Positions 18,328 through 27,444 of a DNA stretch of 39,753 nucleotides are shown here, in pieces. The notes under the pieces were generated by a model that made no database searches, was not told the origin of the DNA, and worked only from the letters and a program-made list of their open reading frames with translations. This DNA comes from Verrucomicrobiales bacterium (GTDB lineage: Bacteria > Verrucomicrobiota > Verrucomicrobiia > Limisphaerales > F1-12-MAGs170), in assembly GCA_005777315.1 (NCBI GenBank), contig SXMN01000298.1, positions 1 through 39,753 on the forward strand, in the 5' to 3' direction. A program made the position numbers and the translations under genes. Position 1 is the stretch's first letter. Every line of letters begins with the position of its first letter.

Positions 18328-19182
18328 TCAGGAGCGCCTGCCGAACCCGGTTGTCACAGCACGGCAGAATTCATCGTAAATGCGGGAAGTGACTTTACTT
18401 GTTGGCAATGGACGGTTGTCGAGCTTTACGAGAGCGGCGATTCCAATCCCGCTGGAGGTGACGAATGAACCCTCTGCTTCGAAGAGTGCTTTTTGCGACG
18501 CGGTTCGCTCCTCGAATCCCAGCCCGATGCCGCTGCACAGCTCGATGACGAAATCGCGAGTTACTCCCGCGAGAATCCCGGCGCTGAGTGGGGGCGTGCA
18601 AATTGTCGTGCCCTCGATCCAGAAGAGGTTGCTCGAAGCTCCCTCGGCAAGTTCGTTGCTGGTGTTCAGCATGATCGCCTCATCCGCTCCAGCAACATCC
18701 GCTTCCGCGCGCGCCAACACCTGGGGGAGTTTGCTGGTATGCTTGAACGAATTGAGCATTCCGCCCGCAGGCAGGCGAATCGTTGATGTGATGGCTGACC
18801 AAAGTTGCAGGTGTGCTCCATCCAGAGCCGGTCCGGCGTGGGAGGTGATTGCAAGGGTTGGCTGGCCGGCTCCTTTCGGAGAATATCCCCGACGTCCGAT
18901 TCCGCGAGTAAGGGTGATGCGCAGTACTCCATTGGAAAGCTGGTTTCTCCTGATCACCTCTACGGCCGCAGCATGCGTTTCGATTGCGGAACAGGGCAGG
19001 GGAATTCCAAGATAGCTCGCACCGCATTCGAGCCGCTGCCAGTGAGCATCCCATTTGAACAGTCCGGCCTGGTAGATGGGCACGGTTTCGAAGAGGCCAT
19101 CGCCGAGGAGAAATCCCCGATCCATCACTGAGACCGTGGCTTCCTCGACTGGCAGGAACTGCCCGTTGAGATAGCAAATCAT
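18328..19182 (-). CDS. pabC: Class IV aminotransferase, probably aminodeoxychorismate lyase
   Basis: A PLP enzyme of the branched-chain aminotransferase/ADC lyase fold, 284 residues. It starts MICYLNGQFLPVEEATVSVMDRGFLLGDGLFE, the canonical fold-type IV opening, with the arginine and glycine-rich GDGLFE segment near residue 30. The PLP lysine falls in LNSFKHTSKLPQVLAR, and the C-terminal substrate loop in ITSSGIGIAALVKLDNRPL. The ATG at 19182 overlaps the pabB stop (ATGA), so both are translationally coupled. That coupling is why I favour ADC lyase, which turns aminodeoxychorismate into p-aminobenzoate for folate, over D-amino acid or branched-chain aminotransferase. Confidence 0.82.
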   Translation of the reverse strand: MICYLNGQFLPVEEATVSVMDRGFLLGDGLFETVPIYQAGLFKWDAHWQRLECGASYLGIPLPCSAIETHAAAVEVIRRNQLSNGVLRITLTRGIGRRGYSPKGAGQPTLAITSHAGPALDGAHLQLWSAITSTIRLPAGGMLNSFKHTSKLPQVLARAEADVAGADEAIMLNTSNELAEGASSNLFWIEGTTICTPPLSAGILAGVTRDFVIELCSGIGLGFEERTASQKALFEAEGSFVTSSGIGIAALVKLDNRPLPTSKVTSRIYDEFCRAVTTGFGRRS

Positions 19183-20633
19183 GGCGGTATTTTCTCCATC
19201 GCTGGAATCGCGACAGTTGCCTCGCATCCGAGCGTTCTGAAAAAACCCATCGCTTTTGTCAGTGTTTCCTCGTACTCGGCTTCCGGATTGGAATCCGCAA
19301 CGATTCCGGCACCGACGGGAAAACAGACTTGTCCATCGCGGATGACACCGGCGCGGATCAGAATGCTCAACTGGCTTTCACGATTGAACCCCAGATATCC
19401 AAGAGCGCCTGTGTAAGGGCCGCGGGAGACCGGTTCGAGTTCATCGATGATTTCCATCGCCCGAATCTTTGGAGCCCCGGAAATGCTGCCGCCTGGGAAA
19501 CATTTCGCGAAAGCATTGAAGTGAGTCACGTCCGGGCGAAGACGACCTTCCACGGTGGATACCAGATGTTGGACCTGGGCATACCGTTCGAGTCGGATCA
19601 GCTCCGGGACTCGCACGGAGCCATATTCACAGACGCGGCCCAGATCATTTCGCAACAAATCCGTGATCATCACCAGTTCCGACAGCTCCTTGGGGCTGGT
19701 CTGCAGTTCGTAAGTCAGTTGAGCGTCCTTGTCGGCATCGGAAGACCGTGGGCGCGTTCCCTTTATGGGCCGCGTCACGATGTGCGAGCCGCTCAACTTG
19801 AGAAAAAGTTCCGGTGACGAGGATGCTATTTGAAACTCTCCGCAATCCAAAAACGCACCGAATCGGGCCGGGGACAATCCGGCCAGCCCCTTGTAGAATT
19901 CCCATCCGCTTCCCGGCCAATCCGCCGAGAGCCGATGCGAAAGATTCACCTGATAAATGTCCCCCGCCTGGATGTAACGCTGTGCTCGTTCGACAGCCGC
20001 AATAAAATTGCCGCGGGACATGCTTGAGGAGACCGAGGGTGCGCGACGGCTGACATCGTAGTCACGGTGCGGAAACCCGCCTGCCGCCTCTTCACAGGAA
20101 CTGAGATGATGCTCCCAAAATTCAACCTTTTGGCGCAACCGGCTCTCTGTCCGGCTGCCGTCCACGCCAAGTCCGGTGGAGATGATCCACACAGCGCCGA
20201 TCTGATGATCGAAAGCGACAAGGCTGTCGTGGAAGCCCACATGACAGTCAGGCCAGTCGAGATCGTTTGTCGCACGGTGTGGGAGGCGAAGTTCGACAAA
20301 GTTTTTCAGATCATATCCCCAGTAACCGAAGCAACCTCCGAGCGGAAATGGAAGGTCAACTTCATCCAGCAGTTCGTAACGCGACATGAGGTTGTCGAGA
20401 ATATGCCAGGGATTGCCAAACAGAGTGCGGTGCCCGTCAGATGAGTTCAGTTCGCAACGCGAGCCGGAAGCCGTGAGTGTCAGAAAAGGCTCCGTGGCGA
20501 CGAACGAATATCGGCCCTCTGGTGTGTCCAACATGGAGCTGCGCAGCAACACGGTGTGGTCTGATTGAGACATGCTTTCGACCAGTGCCTCTGGAGTCGC
20601 TGTGGTCAATAACTGTTGGATGACGGGGCGCAT
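19179..20633 (-). CDS. pabB: Aminodeoxychorismate synthase component I
   Basis: Chorismate-binding enzyme that aminates chorismate in folate synthesis. The product from the ATG at 20633 has 484 residues; the frame is open to 20822. An N-terminal regulatory-like domain (about 1-200, with GRYSFVATEP) precedes the chorismate-binding domain, with QAGDIYQVNLSHRL, the signature SSSPELFLKLSG, the TRPIKGTRPR loop and ELVMITDLLRNDLGRVCEYG, followed by GGSISGAPKIRAMEIID and YTGALGYLGF. These are the anthranilate synthase/PabB catalytic blocks. The TRPIKGT motif, with lysine, is characteristic of PabB rather than TrpE. No glutamine amidotransferase partner is in view. It overlaps pabC by 4 bases. Confidence 0.92.
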   Translation of the reverse strand: MRPVIQQLLTTATPEALVESMSQSDHTVLLRSSMLDTPEGRYSFVATEPFLTLTASGSRCELNSSDGHRTLFGNPWHILDNLMSRYELLDEVDLPFPLGGCFGYWGYDLKNFVELRLPHRATNDLDWPDCHVGFHDSLVAFDHQIGAVWIISTGLGVDGSRTESRLRQKVEFWEHHLSSCEEAAGGFPHRDYDVSRRAPSVSSSMSRGNFIAAVERAQRYIQAGDIYQVNLSHRLSADWPGSGWEFYKGLAGLSPARFGAFLDCGEFQIASSSPELFLKLSGSHIVTRPIKGTRPRSSDADKDAQLTYELQTSPKELSELVMITDLLRNDLGRVCEYGSVRVPELIRLERYAQVQHLVSTVEGRLRPDVTHFNAFAKCFPGGSISGAPKIRAMEIIDELEPVSRGPYTGALGYLGFNRESQLSILIRAGVIRDGQVCFPVGAGIVADSNPEAEYEETLTKAMGFFRTLGCEATVAIPAMEKIPP

Positions 20634-20809
20634 GCGTGTCTGATTGCGTGCAAAGGCTTGCGGCTTCACGAACGAACGGCAATCGGAAAAGGGTGAATGT
20701 TTCGAGTTTAGCGGGACAGGCCACCGTATGACAAAAGCATAATGGGTGGAAAGCCCGGCCTTTTTAGTTGCTGGATTTATCGGGCCACAGCAATTTCCGT
20801 CCGCCGTAT

Positions 20810-22009
20810 ATGAGCAAATCATTTGATACGATAGAATCTGTGGTCGCTGACATTCGCCGCGGCCGGATGGTGATCGTTGTGGACGATGCCGACCGTGAGA
20901 ATGAAGGCGACCTGATCATGGCCGCGGAGAAGGCGACGCCTGCCGCCGTAAACTTCATGTCCAAGCATGGTCGCGGGCTGATTTGCGTGCCAACCACTCC
21001 GGAACGTCTCAAGCAGCTCGGCATCGAGCGCATGGTAGGGCAGAACCGCGAGATGTTCAAAACTGACTTTCAGGTGAGCGTCGATGCCGCCCAGGGTGTC
21101 ACCACAGGCATCAGCGCTGCTGACCGAGCGCGGACCATCCAGATCATGGCTTCACCCACGGCCACGCCGGACGATCTCGTGCAGCCGGGCCACATGTTCC
21201 CGCTGAGAGCGCGGACGGGAGGCGTATTGCAGCGGGCCGGTCATACCGAGGCTGCGGTGGATCTGGCGCGGCTCGCCGGTTGTCGTCCGATTGGAGTCCT
21301 CTGTGAGATTCTGAACGACGATGGTTCCATGGCGCGGCTTCCCCAGCTCATCAAGTACGCGCGCAAGCATCAGCTCAAGCTCTGCACCATCGAGGATCTG
21401 ATCAAGTTTCGGCGTTCGAGGGAGAAACTGGTGGAGAGGATCGAGACTGTCCAATTACCAACCGAATACGGGGATTTTCAGCTTCATCTCTATCGCAGCG
21501 ACACCGACGGTCAGCATCATCTGGCACTCGTCAAAGGGGACGTGGCTGGCCGGAAGAATGTCCTTGTGCGGGTGCATAGCGAGTGCCTCACCGGGGACGT
21601 GTTTGGCTCCAGGCGTTGCGATTGCGGACCTCAAATGCATCAGGCGATGCGGCAGATTTCCGATGCAGGGCGGGGCGTCCTTGTTTATATGCGGCAGGAA
21701 GGGCGAGGTATCGGGCTGGCTCCAAAGCTCAAAGCCTACAAATTACAGGAGAGAGGCTTTGACACCGTTGAAGCGAACCTCAAGCTTGGTTTCCCAATGG
21801 ACCTGCGGGAATACGGATTGGGCGCGCAGATACTGGTTGATCTCGGTTTGAAGACGATCCGTCTGTTGACCAACAATCCCAGGAAGATCGTCGGTCTCGA
21901 AGGCTACGGGCTGGAAGTCGTTGAGCAATTGCCGATACGGGTGAAGGCGAATCGCCACAACGAGCGATACTTGAAAACCAAGCGCGAGAAGCTCGGCCAT
22001 TGGATTTGA
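20810..22009 (+). CDS. ribBA: Bifunctional DHBP synthase / GTP cyclohydrolase II
   Basis: Makes both precursors of riboflavin: dihydroxybutanone phosphate from ribulose 5-phosphate and the pyrimidine from GTP. The 399-residue product has the RibB domain (1-200; VVDDADRENEGDLIMAAE, GHMFPLRARTGGVLQRAGHT) and the RibA domain (205-399). The zinc site of RibA is complete, with C259, C270 and C272 in CLTGDVFGSRRCDCG, and the GTP-binding MRQEGRGIGLAPKLKAY is intact. The ATG at 20810 (MSKSFDTIE) is preferred to a start 14 codons upstream. Lumazine synthase follows by 48 bases. No FMN riboswitch was recognised upstream. Confidence 0.95.
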   Translation: MSKSFDTIESVVADIRRGRMVIVVDDADRENEGDLIMAAEKATPAAVNFMSKHGRGLICVPTTPERLKQLGIERMVGQNREMFKTDFQVSVDAAQGVTTGISAADRARTIQIMASPTATPDDLVQPGHMFPLRARTGGVLQRAGHTEAAVDLARLAGCRPIGVLCEILNDDGSMARLPQLIKYARKHQLKLCTIEDLIKFRRSREKLVERIETVQLPTEYGDFQLHLYRSDTDGQHHLALVKGDVAGRKNVLVRVHSECLTGDVFGSRRCDCGPQMHQAMRQISDAGRGVLVYMRQEGRGIGLAPKLKAYKLQERGFDTVEANLKLGFPMDLREYGLGAQILVDLGLKTIRLLTNNPRKIVGLEGYGLEVVEQLPIRVKANRHNERYLKTKREKLGHWI

Positions 22010-22057
22010 ATTCCATCGACGGAATGCAAGCGGCACCGTTCGTCTCCAAAAAATTTC

Positions 22058-22525
22058 ATGCTTCTTAAGACTCAAAGAACCACGGCCAATGCCAGAGGCA
22101 GGCGTTTTGCGATTGTCGCCTCGAAATATAATGCGAGGTACGTGAACTCGATGCTCAAGGCAGCGCGCGAAACTCTATACCGGTCTGGAGCCGTCGAAGT
22201 GTTGGTTGTGCGTGTGCCGGGGGCGTTCGAAATTCCAGTGGTGGTTGCGGAACTGGCTGGACGAACGGAGAACAAATTATCCGCCATCATCTGTCTTGGT
22301 GTGATCATTCGCGGCGAAACCACCCACGCGCAGCATATCGCTGAGGCGGTGACCAACGCGCTGGTTCACCTTCAGATCGAGTATTTCGTTCCTGTGATCC
22401 ACGAAGTATTGCTCCTGGAAAATGCCGCTCAAGCCAGAGCCAGGTGCCTGGATGCCGAACACAACCGGGGACTCGAGGCCGCCGTCACCGCAATCGAAAT
22501 GGCGAAGGTGATGGGATCGCTATGA
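22058..22525 (+). CDS. ribH: 6,7-dimethyl-8-ribityllumazine synthase
   Basis: Penultimate enzyme of riboflavin synthesis, joining the RibA- and RibB-derived precursors. The 155-residue product shows RFAIVASKYNARYVNSML, the VPGAFEIPVVVAEL block, the CLGVIIRGETTHAQHIAE active-site segment (with the conserved His in HAQH) and the C-terminal HNRGLEAAVTAIEMA. The usual PVxFGVLTT segment reads PVIHEVLLLENAAQARAR, a variant whose effect I cannot judge. Length is typical of the icosahedral-capsid type family. It is coupled to ribBA. Confidence 0.92.
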   Translation: MLLKTQRTTANARGRRFAIVASKYNARYVNSMLKAARETLYRSGAVEVLVVRVPGAFEIPVVVAELAGRTENKLSAIICLGVIIRGETTHAQHIAEAVTNALVHLQIEYFVPVIHEVLLLENAAQARARCLDAEHNRGLEAAVTAIEMAKVMGSL

Positions 22526-22961
22526 AAGAATACTGGTGGATGCACGTTCAAGGATTTCAGGAATTGCGGGAACTCAACGTGCGATGAGGCGGTATCGAGT
22601 TAGGCGATGCTTCCGGCGCGCAAGCTATACATGAGGATTGCCTGGGCCGTAGTCCTGAATCCCCACTGTCAAAGCTTGTTTGAACACTGGTCAGTAACAG
22701 AGTGCAGTTCCCCTGAGGCAATACTTCACCGCCCTTCACCACGATAAAGAATACCAGTAGTCCGCTGACCAATCCCTTGTTCCGTTACGTCCTGCTACCG
22801 CTATCCGGGTGCAAAAACGTCACGATACAAACCAACATTTGCCTTGCCAACGTCTCTAACGGAGACAACTTGGAAGCACCCAGTACCCTATACGCCCGAT
22901 CAACTTCCAAAACCTCCCTAGTCGCGCTGCATCAACAATCGCTAATTCCAGCAATCACTTT
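22526..22961. other. 436-bp stretch without a recognised gene
   Basis: This stretch lies between ribH and the prepilin-like gene. A 62-codon frame at 22777-22965 is not convincing. No strong hairpin terminator is visible right after ribH. The promoter of the prepilin-like gene presumably lies in the AT-richer last 100 bases. Confidence 0.4.
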
Positions 22962-23765
22962 ATGACACTTCAATCTTCTTCATCTCACCGATCGAAACTG
23001 GCCTTTACGTTGATCGAACTGCTGGTGGTCATTGCCATCATCGCCATTCTCGCCGGAATGCTCCTGCCGGCTTTGGGCAAAGCGAAGAGCAAGGCAAAAT
23101 CCATCAATTGCCTGAGCAACCTGAAACAGCTTGGGCTGGCCACATCGATCTATGTTGCTGACCATAATGTCTATCCAGGAGCAATCGACGTGCGTCCTGG
23201 GCCGGGATATTTTTCGTACATCTGGTGCAACCGGCTTTTGAGTGCCATGGGAAATAATCGCGCGTCGTTTTGGTGTCCGGGAACCAAGGTGGAATTCCGA
23301 TGGGATACAAACGTCAACAAGAGTCTCAAGGGACAGTTGGAATACATCGGCGCACCGCCCTTCGCCAAGGGTGCCGCAAAATTTTCTTACGGCTACAACG
23401 ATTGGGGGCTGAAGCCACCGTTTGTCCTGCCGCAACTGGGTCTGGGTGGAGATATTGGCGCAGTGACAGAGGTCAAGGAGAGCGAGGTCAAGGCGCCTTC
23501 CGATATGATCATGCTCGGAGACTCCCAGGCGGACGGACAATGGGACGGCAATCTTGACCCGAAGACAGTTGAGGAACGCCCTTCAAATCGACACAGCTAC
23601 AAAACCAATCTTCAATGGGCTGATGGACATGCCAGCAGTGAGCTTCGACGGGAAGTGGTAAATCCGGTCAATCAGATTTGGCGTGCCAGATGGAACAATG
23701 ACAACCTTCCTCACATGGAACTCGGAACGTGGCCCAAGGACGACGGGAAGAAGCTGGACCCGTGA
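22962..23765 (+). CDS. Prepilin-type N-terminal domain protein (type II secretion/pseudopilin-like)
   Basis: A 267-residue pseudopilin of the kind abundant in Verrucomicrobia, Lentisphaerae and Planctomycetes. A short basic leader ends in [20 protein letters not shown], the prepilin cleavage and N-methylation motif with the conserved E5 after the cleavage site. The hydrophobic helix continues to about residue 45, then [29 protein letters not shown]-terminal [14 protein letters not shown] matches the HxxxxxxxxxDG-like motif of this family. Such proteins occur in many copies in these genomes. It stands alone here, with no pilus or secretion genes next to it. Confidence 0.88.
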   Translation: MTLQSSSSHRSKLAFTLIELLVVIAIIAILAGMLLPALGKAKSKAKSINCLSNLKQLGLATSIYVADHNVYPGAIDVRPGPGYFSYIWCNRLLSAMGNNRASFWCPGTKVEFRWDTNVNKSLKGQLEYIGAPPFAKGAAKFSYGYNDWGLKPPFVLPQLGLGGDIGAVTEVKESEVKAPSDMIMLGDSQADGQWDGNLDPKTVEERPSNRHSYKTNLQWADGHASSELRREVVNPVNQIWRARWNNDNLPHMELGTWPKDDGKKLDP

Positions 23766-24215
23766 TGTGCCGCAGTCGGGGACAGGCGGATTGCGAGCGT
23801 TAAAAGCGAAGTCTTTTTGCCAAGACGCGGTGTTCACCACAGTTTCCTGACCGGGTCAATTTCTTCAGGAAACTGAGCGCCGCAGGAGTGCTCACCAATA
23901 CTTCGGCTTCCTCAGTCAAGTCTGACGGACTGTTCCGGATGAGGTTGATTTCAACTCCTGGGCGGCGACCTCAGCGGTCTGATCGACCCTATCAGAGCTA
24001 ATCCTGCTTCACGTCAGAGAATCTCCTACGGCGACGCGGCTTCCAGAAGTGCAATCCTTGCAGGCAGGCTTACATGAGCTTCAGCATGAGTTTGATCAAG
24101 TTTTTGAAGCGACCTTCCGAAAAGATGGACAGCACTTTCGCGAAGAAACTGCGACCCGAGTGGCGAAAGATTTGAGGAATCGCCGCCCGACATTCAGCGT
24201 TGAAAGGATGATTCA
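23766..24215. other. 450-bp stretch without a recognised gene; holds a perfect 11-bp hairpin
   Basis: An 11-bp inverted repeat sits at 23840-23850 (CAGTTTCCTGA) and 23865-23875 (TCAGGAAACTG) with a 14-base loop, 75 bases after the prepilin-like stop. It is not followed by a T run, so a classical terminator is uncertain. The rest shows no convincing reading frame. Confidence 0.4.
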
Positions 24216-24755
24216 GTGATTAAGAGCCAGACAGGCGATCAAGCGACTTTTCCCGGAGTCCGGAGTGTTGCTCCAGTGCAAGAGCGTGAGGTTGAGGAGA
24301 TGTCGGACGAGCTTGCAACGAATGATGTGGAGAGACTGATCGGGGCCATGCGCGAAGAACTTCACGTCTATGGAGCAATGCTCTTGACGTTGGATTGCCA
24401 GCACTCAACCACTGCGCAGCGACCCGGCAGTCCATTCCATGAAGCTCTCCGTACCTTGGAGTTTCAGACAGACGAGGTCCGACGAACAAGGAATCGATCC
24501 CAGTCCCTGCGAGAGGCGCTGTGTCTGCGACTGAAGATTGGCGGGCAGGCGATAACGTCGGAAATCATGACACGATTGCCCGAGGATTACAGGCCTTTGC
24601 TAAACGCTTTGATGGATGAAAATAATGAACTGTTCCGCCGGGTGCAGGAAATGACTCTCGAGAATGTCCTTTTGCTCAGTCACTCGGTTGAAGCAATGCA
24701 GCGCCTGCTTGGACGCCTGGAGGATTCATGCGACAGCCAGGGGTTTGGGATGTGA
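24216..24755 (+). CDS. Hypothetical helical protein, FlgN-like in style
   Basis: A 179-residue, helix-rich soluble protein. The GTG at 24216 is supported by an AAAGGA Shine-Dalgarno-like stretch at 24203-24208, seven bases upstream; an internal ATG at 24300 is the alternative. The C-terminal half (YRPLLNALMDENNELFRRVQE, about 125-146, then ENVLLLSHSVEAMQRLL) resembles the leucine/asparagine pattern of FlgN-type chaperones, but there is no flagellar gene nearby, so I do not name it. A coiled-coil protein of unknown role is the safe reading. Confidence 0.55.
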   Translation: MIKSQTGDQATFPGVRSVAPVQEREVEEMSDELATNDVERLIGAMREELHVYGAMLLTLDCQHSTTAQRPGSPFHEALRTLEFQTDEVRRTRNRSQSLREALCLRLKIGGQAITSEIMTRLPEDYRPLLNALMDENNELFRRVQEMTLENVLLLSHSVEAMQRLLGRLEDSCDSQGFGM

Positions 24756-25126
24756 TTGGACTTCTGGGAGCAAGCGCGCTCGCTGATCGGTGAACGGTAC
24801 GCGTGGATCACCGAACGGTGCCGCTTTGGGCCGCGTCTGAGGCATATCCGCAAGGGCACGGAACACGGCACGCAAAGCGCATGCGTTCCCCATGCAGTGG
24901 AAGGTTCCGGCCAGATGCCGCCGAGCAGGCTCCGCTGAATGCAGCAGGTTCACCTACTGAGGAGACCGCAGGATAGCCTACAAATCTCGGAGGTGGCGCG
25001 GGCGCATCTGCTGCGTTGCTCGCTTGGTCAGAGGCCACTGCGGGCATCCTCCCTCGCTCACGCCTTGCATCTGTGCCCACGGTACTCTCCGGAATTCGTA
25101 GGCTATCCCACGGTCTCCTCAGTACA
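24756..25126. other. 371-bp stretch without a recognised gene, dominated by a palindromic repeat
   Basis: Short open frames here encode low-quality peptides. The main content is the long inverted repeat listed at 24957-25122. The first 200 bases are GC-rich and have no clear structure. Confidence 0.4.
24957..25122. repeat. 166-bp imperfect palindrome (REP/MITE-like)
   Basis: Outer arms of 25 bases at 24957-24981 (beginning CTGAGGAGACCG) and 25098-25122 are inverse complements at 23 of 25 positions. The 116 bases between them hold further partly complementary segments, for example CGGAGGTGGC versus the complement of the CTCTCCGG side, so the whole could fold into one long hairpin. It lies between a plus-strand and a minus-strand gene and ends 5 bases before the stop of the DUF1499 gene. 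It could be a non-autonomous transposon or a REP-type element; copy number cannot be judged from one window. Confidence 0.65.
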
Positions 25127-25618
25127 TCACCAGCCAAGCCGATCGCGAATCAGCTCGACTCTCTTCCGGTTCACGCCGAGATCCGAATAACCGATTCGCG
25201 ATGCCGAGCGGACGTGGATCAAACTTTCATCGTCCCTGAACTGGAATTCCACATCATCGACGAATCCGAACACCAAAGACCCGCACTCCACATGTAGATA
25301 ATCCGGCTGCTGCGTCACGATGCGGGCGCGAGGTAGCTCACTCAGAACCTCGATAAGCCTCCGTCTGGCATCTTCTCTTGTCTCTTTGAAATGCAGAGGC
25401 TCAATCGAATGCTCGGAATCATCATTCTGGCTGCATACACAATTGGGTCGATCAGTGCAGGGCGCCAGCCGCCCGGCCTGAGCGCCCAGCGTCTTGGGCC
25501 GTGGATACAGCGCGTTTGCGATCCGAAGAATCACCATCACCAGGATTGGCAGCGCAAGTATGAGGAAAAGCTGTCTGCTCCGGTCGGATCCGAATTTTGT
25601 GGGAATCATCGGAAACAT
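25127..25618 (-). CDS. DUF1499-family membrane-anchored protein
   Basis: A 163-residue protein from the ATG at 25618 (MFPMIPTKFGSDRSRQ). One hydrophobic segment near residues 17-35 (LFLILALPILVMVILRIA) anchors it, followed by the DUF1499 core: CTDRPNCVCSQ, FKETREDARRRLIEVL, YLHVECGSLVFGFVDDVEF and VRSASRIGYSDLGVNRKRVE. The pattern of C-x-x-x-P-x-C-V-x-S near the domain start and SASRxGxxDxGxNRxRVE near the end is diagnostic. Function of the family is unknown. The frame is open further upstream to 25732, but those codons look non-coding. Confidence 0.85.
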   Translation of the reverse strand: MFPMIPTKFGSDRSRQLFLILALPILVMVILRIANALYPRPKTLGAQAGRLAPCTDRPNCVCSQNDDSEHSIEPLHFKETREDARRRLIEVLSELPRARIVTQQPDYLHVECGSLVFGFVDDVEFQFRDDESLIHVRSASRIGYSDLGVNRKRVELIRDRLGW

Positions 25619-25667
25619 ACTGGCAGCCAGATGCACCGTCTTCAAGCAGCCCGCAACTGAATCGAAT

Positions 25668-25982
25668 TCACCTCGGGATTGGCGATGGCGTGGCCGGCTG
25701 GGAGAGTCGCCGCACCTCCAACTCCTCTTCAAACAACCTTTGTTGCCGTACCGCTTTAGTCCACGCTTCCACGCTGTAGAACGCGCAGAAGAGGATCACC
25801 GACATCAGCAGCACGGGCAGGCCAATTGAGAACACTCGAGCATCCGTTCGCCAGGTGGAACAGTGCTGGCATTTTGCCGCGGAACTCAAAATCATGTTGC
25901 GGCAGCCCGAACATCGCACCAGATGCCAGGGATGTCGGCGGGCAGGCTTGCGCTTGCCGGTTTGGAATAAGGCTGCCGTCAC
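25668..25982 (-). CDS. Small zinc-ribbon membrane protein
   Basis: A 104-residue product with a zinc-ribbon near the N-terminus (CSGC at about 24-27 and CQHC at about 38-41), one hydrophobic helix (about 52-70, SIGLPVLLMSVILFCAFYS) and a charged helical tail. It precedes the DUF1499 gene on the same strand by 49 bases. The architecture resembles the zinc-ribbon/membrane protein found in the Tol operon of this window, though the sequences are not obviously alike. No family name recognised. Confidence 0.55.
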   Translation of the reverse strand: MTAALFQTGKRKPARRHPWHLVRCSGCRNMILSSAAKCQHCSTWRTDARVFSIGLPVLLMSVILFCAFYSVEAWTKAVRQQRLFEEELEVRRLSQPATPSPIPR

Positions 25983-26329
25983 AACGATGGTTCTACTCCC
26001 GACTCACTGGCTCGCAAGCCGAAAGGCAGGAATCATCACGAGTCACCCCCACTGATTCGCTGCTGCACATGATCGTACAGATCTTTTCGCTTCGCATCGA
26101 CCCTCTGATCCGGACCAATCTTAAAAATCGAATTGGAGAGTAGTAATGACGCTCACCATTTCACATAAACACGCAGATATGAACAATCATGTGAAAGTAT
26201 CAATCGCGAGTCTGAGTCTTGCCAGGAACTCAGGAACTCCATTCTTAAACATCAGGAAACCTATGACAAAATTGGCTTTTCCAGAGTTTGTTGCCGCTTC
26301 AACTGACTGAGTTCTCGAATTCTGTTTTC
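25983..26329. other. 347-bp stretch upstream of the ribokinase gene
   Basis: No gene recognised. An 8-bp inverted repeat (TTTCACAT at 26159-26166 and ATGTGAAA at 26189-26196) with a 22-base loop lies about 135 bases before the ribokinase start and could be an operator; this is only suggestive. Confidence 0.3.
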
Positions 26330-27319
26330 ATGAGAAACACCAATCGAACCCGGAGCAAACCCGTGGGCAAATCAATTGATTTCCCTCTGTCAACAGGCGT
26401 TCAAGGCAAGTCCATCGTCGTCGTCGGCAGTTCAAACACGGATATGATCATCCAGATCAACCGTATTCCACGAACGGGCGAGACGGTTCTCGGCGGTGAG
26501 TTTATGACGGCGGCAGGAGGCAAAGGGGCGAACCAGGCCGTGGCTGCGGCACGGGCGGGTGGTAATGTCACACTTGTCGCCCGTATCGGACAGGACGTCT
26601 TCGGCGACCGAGCTCTGGCAGGATTTGAACATGATGGCGTTCACACTGGGTTCATTTTCCGGGACAAGGCTTGCCCCTCCGGCGTGGCGATGATCTTTGT
26701 TGCCAAGGACGGAGGGAATTCGATCGCAGTGGCCAGCGGTGCAAACATGAGGCTTTCTGTCGCTGATGTGCGGAAAGCGCAGAACGTCATCGCACGGGCG
26801 GGTGCGGTGGTGCTGCAATTGGAAACGCCGATCGGGACAGTGCTGAGGGCGGCCGAACTTGCAGCCGGGGCGGGAGTTCCCGTCATCTTAAACCCAGCCC
26901 CTGCGCGGAGACTGCCCGACAAGCTTATGAAGTTGGTCTCCTTCCTTACGCCGAATGAAATCGAGGCGGAGTTGCTCACTGGCATTGCGGTTCGAGACAA
27001 AGCCACCGCGGCTCGAGCCGCTGACAGTCTCCTTGCCAGAGGTGTGCAAACCGTAATCCTGACTTTGGGATCGCGCGGCGCGCTTGTTGCATCGAGGGGG
27101 CGGAAGCAAATTGTTCACGGGTTCAAAGTAAAGGCAGTCGATACCACCGCGGCCGGCGACATCTTTAACGGTGCTTTGGCTGTTGCCCTGGGCGAGGGAC
27201 AAATGCTCATCGAAGCAGTGCGATTTGCCAATGCGTCGGCGGCGATCTCAGTTACCAGACCGGGGGCGCAACCCTCTGCCCCGAAGCGTTCGGAAATCGA
27301 GCGGTTGCTGAGAGGATGA
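26330..27319 (+). CDS. rbsK: Ribokinase (PfkB family)
   Basis: Phosphorylates ribose, or a related sugar, at O5 using ATP. The 329-residue product from the ATG at 26330 has the PfkB signature 1 region GGKGANQAVAAARAGG, preceded by the substrate motif VVGSSNTDMIIQ, and signature 2 DTTAAGDIFNGALAVAL with the catalytic base D277. Signature 2 has A in place of the usual G in the GAGD anion hole (AAGD). The N-terminal about 25 residues are an extra basic tail and could mean a later true start. No ribose transporter or repressor lies next to it, so the substrate assignment rests on the motif only. Confidence 0.88.
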   Translation: MRNTNRTRSKPVGKSIDFPLSTGVQGKSIVVVGSSNTDMIIQINRIPRTGETVLGGEFMTAAGGKGANQAVAAARAGGNVTLVARIGQDVFGDRALAGFEHDGVHTGFIFRDKACPSGVAMIFVAKDGGNSIAVASGANMRLSVADVRKAQNVIARAGAVVLQLETPIGTVLRAAELAAGAGVPVILNPAPARRLPDKLMKLVSFLTPNEIEAELLTGIAVRDKATAARAADSLLARGVQTVILTLGSRGALVASRGRKQIVHGFKVKAVDTTAAGDIFNGALAVALGEGQMLIEAVRFANASAAISVTRPGAQPSAPKRSEIERLLRG

Positions 27320-27444
27320 ACTGATGAGAATCGCGAGCGGAGGAGGGCCGTGAAAGGTACCTGGCTTCGGATTGGGTGGAAATCATTCCAGGACTTCACT
27401 CAAATTTCCTTCCGTCATCGGAAAGGGTTGCCTAACTTCCATTC

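Noticed and set aside
20634..20809. FMN riboswitch before ribBA
   Set aside because: The conserved RFN-element segments are not visible in the 176 bases upstream of the start.
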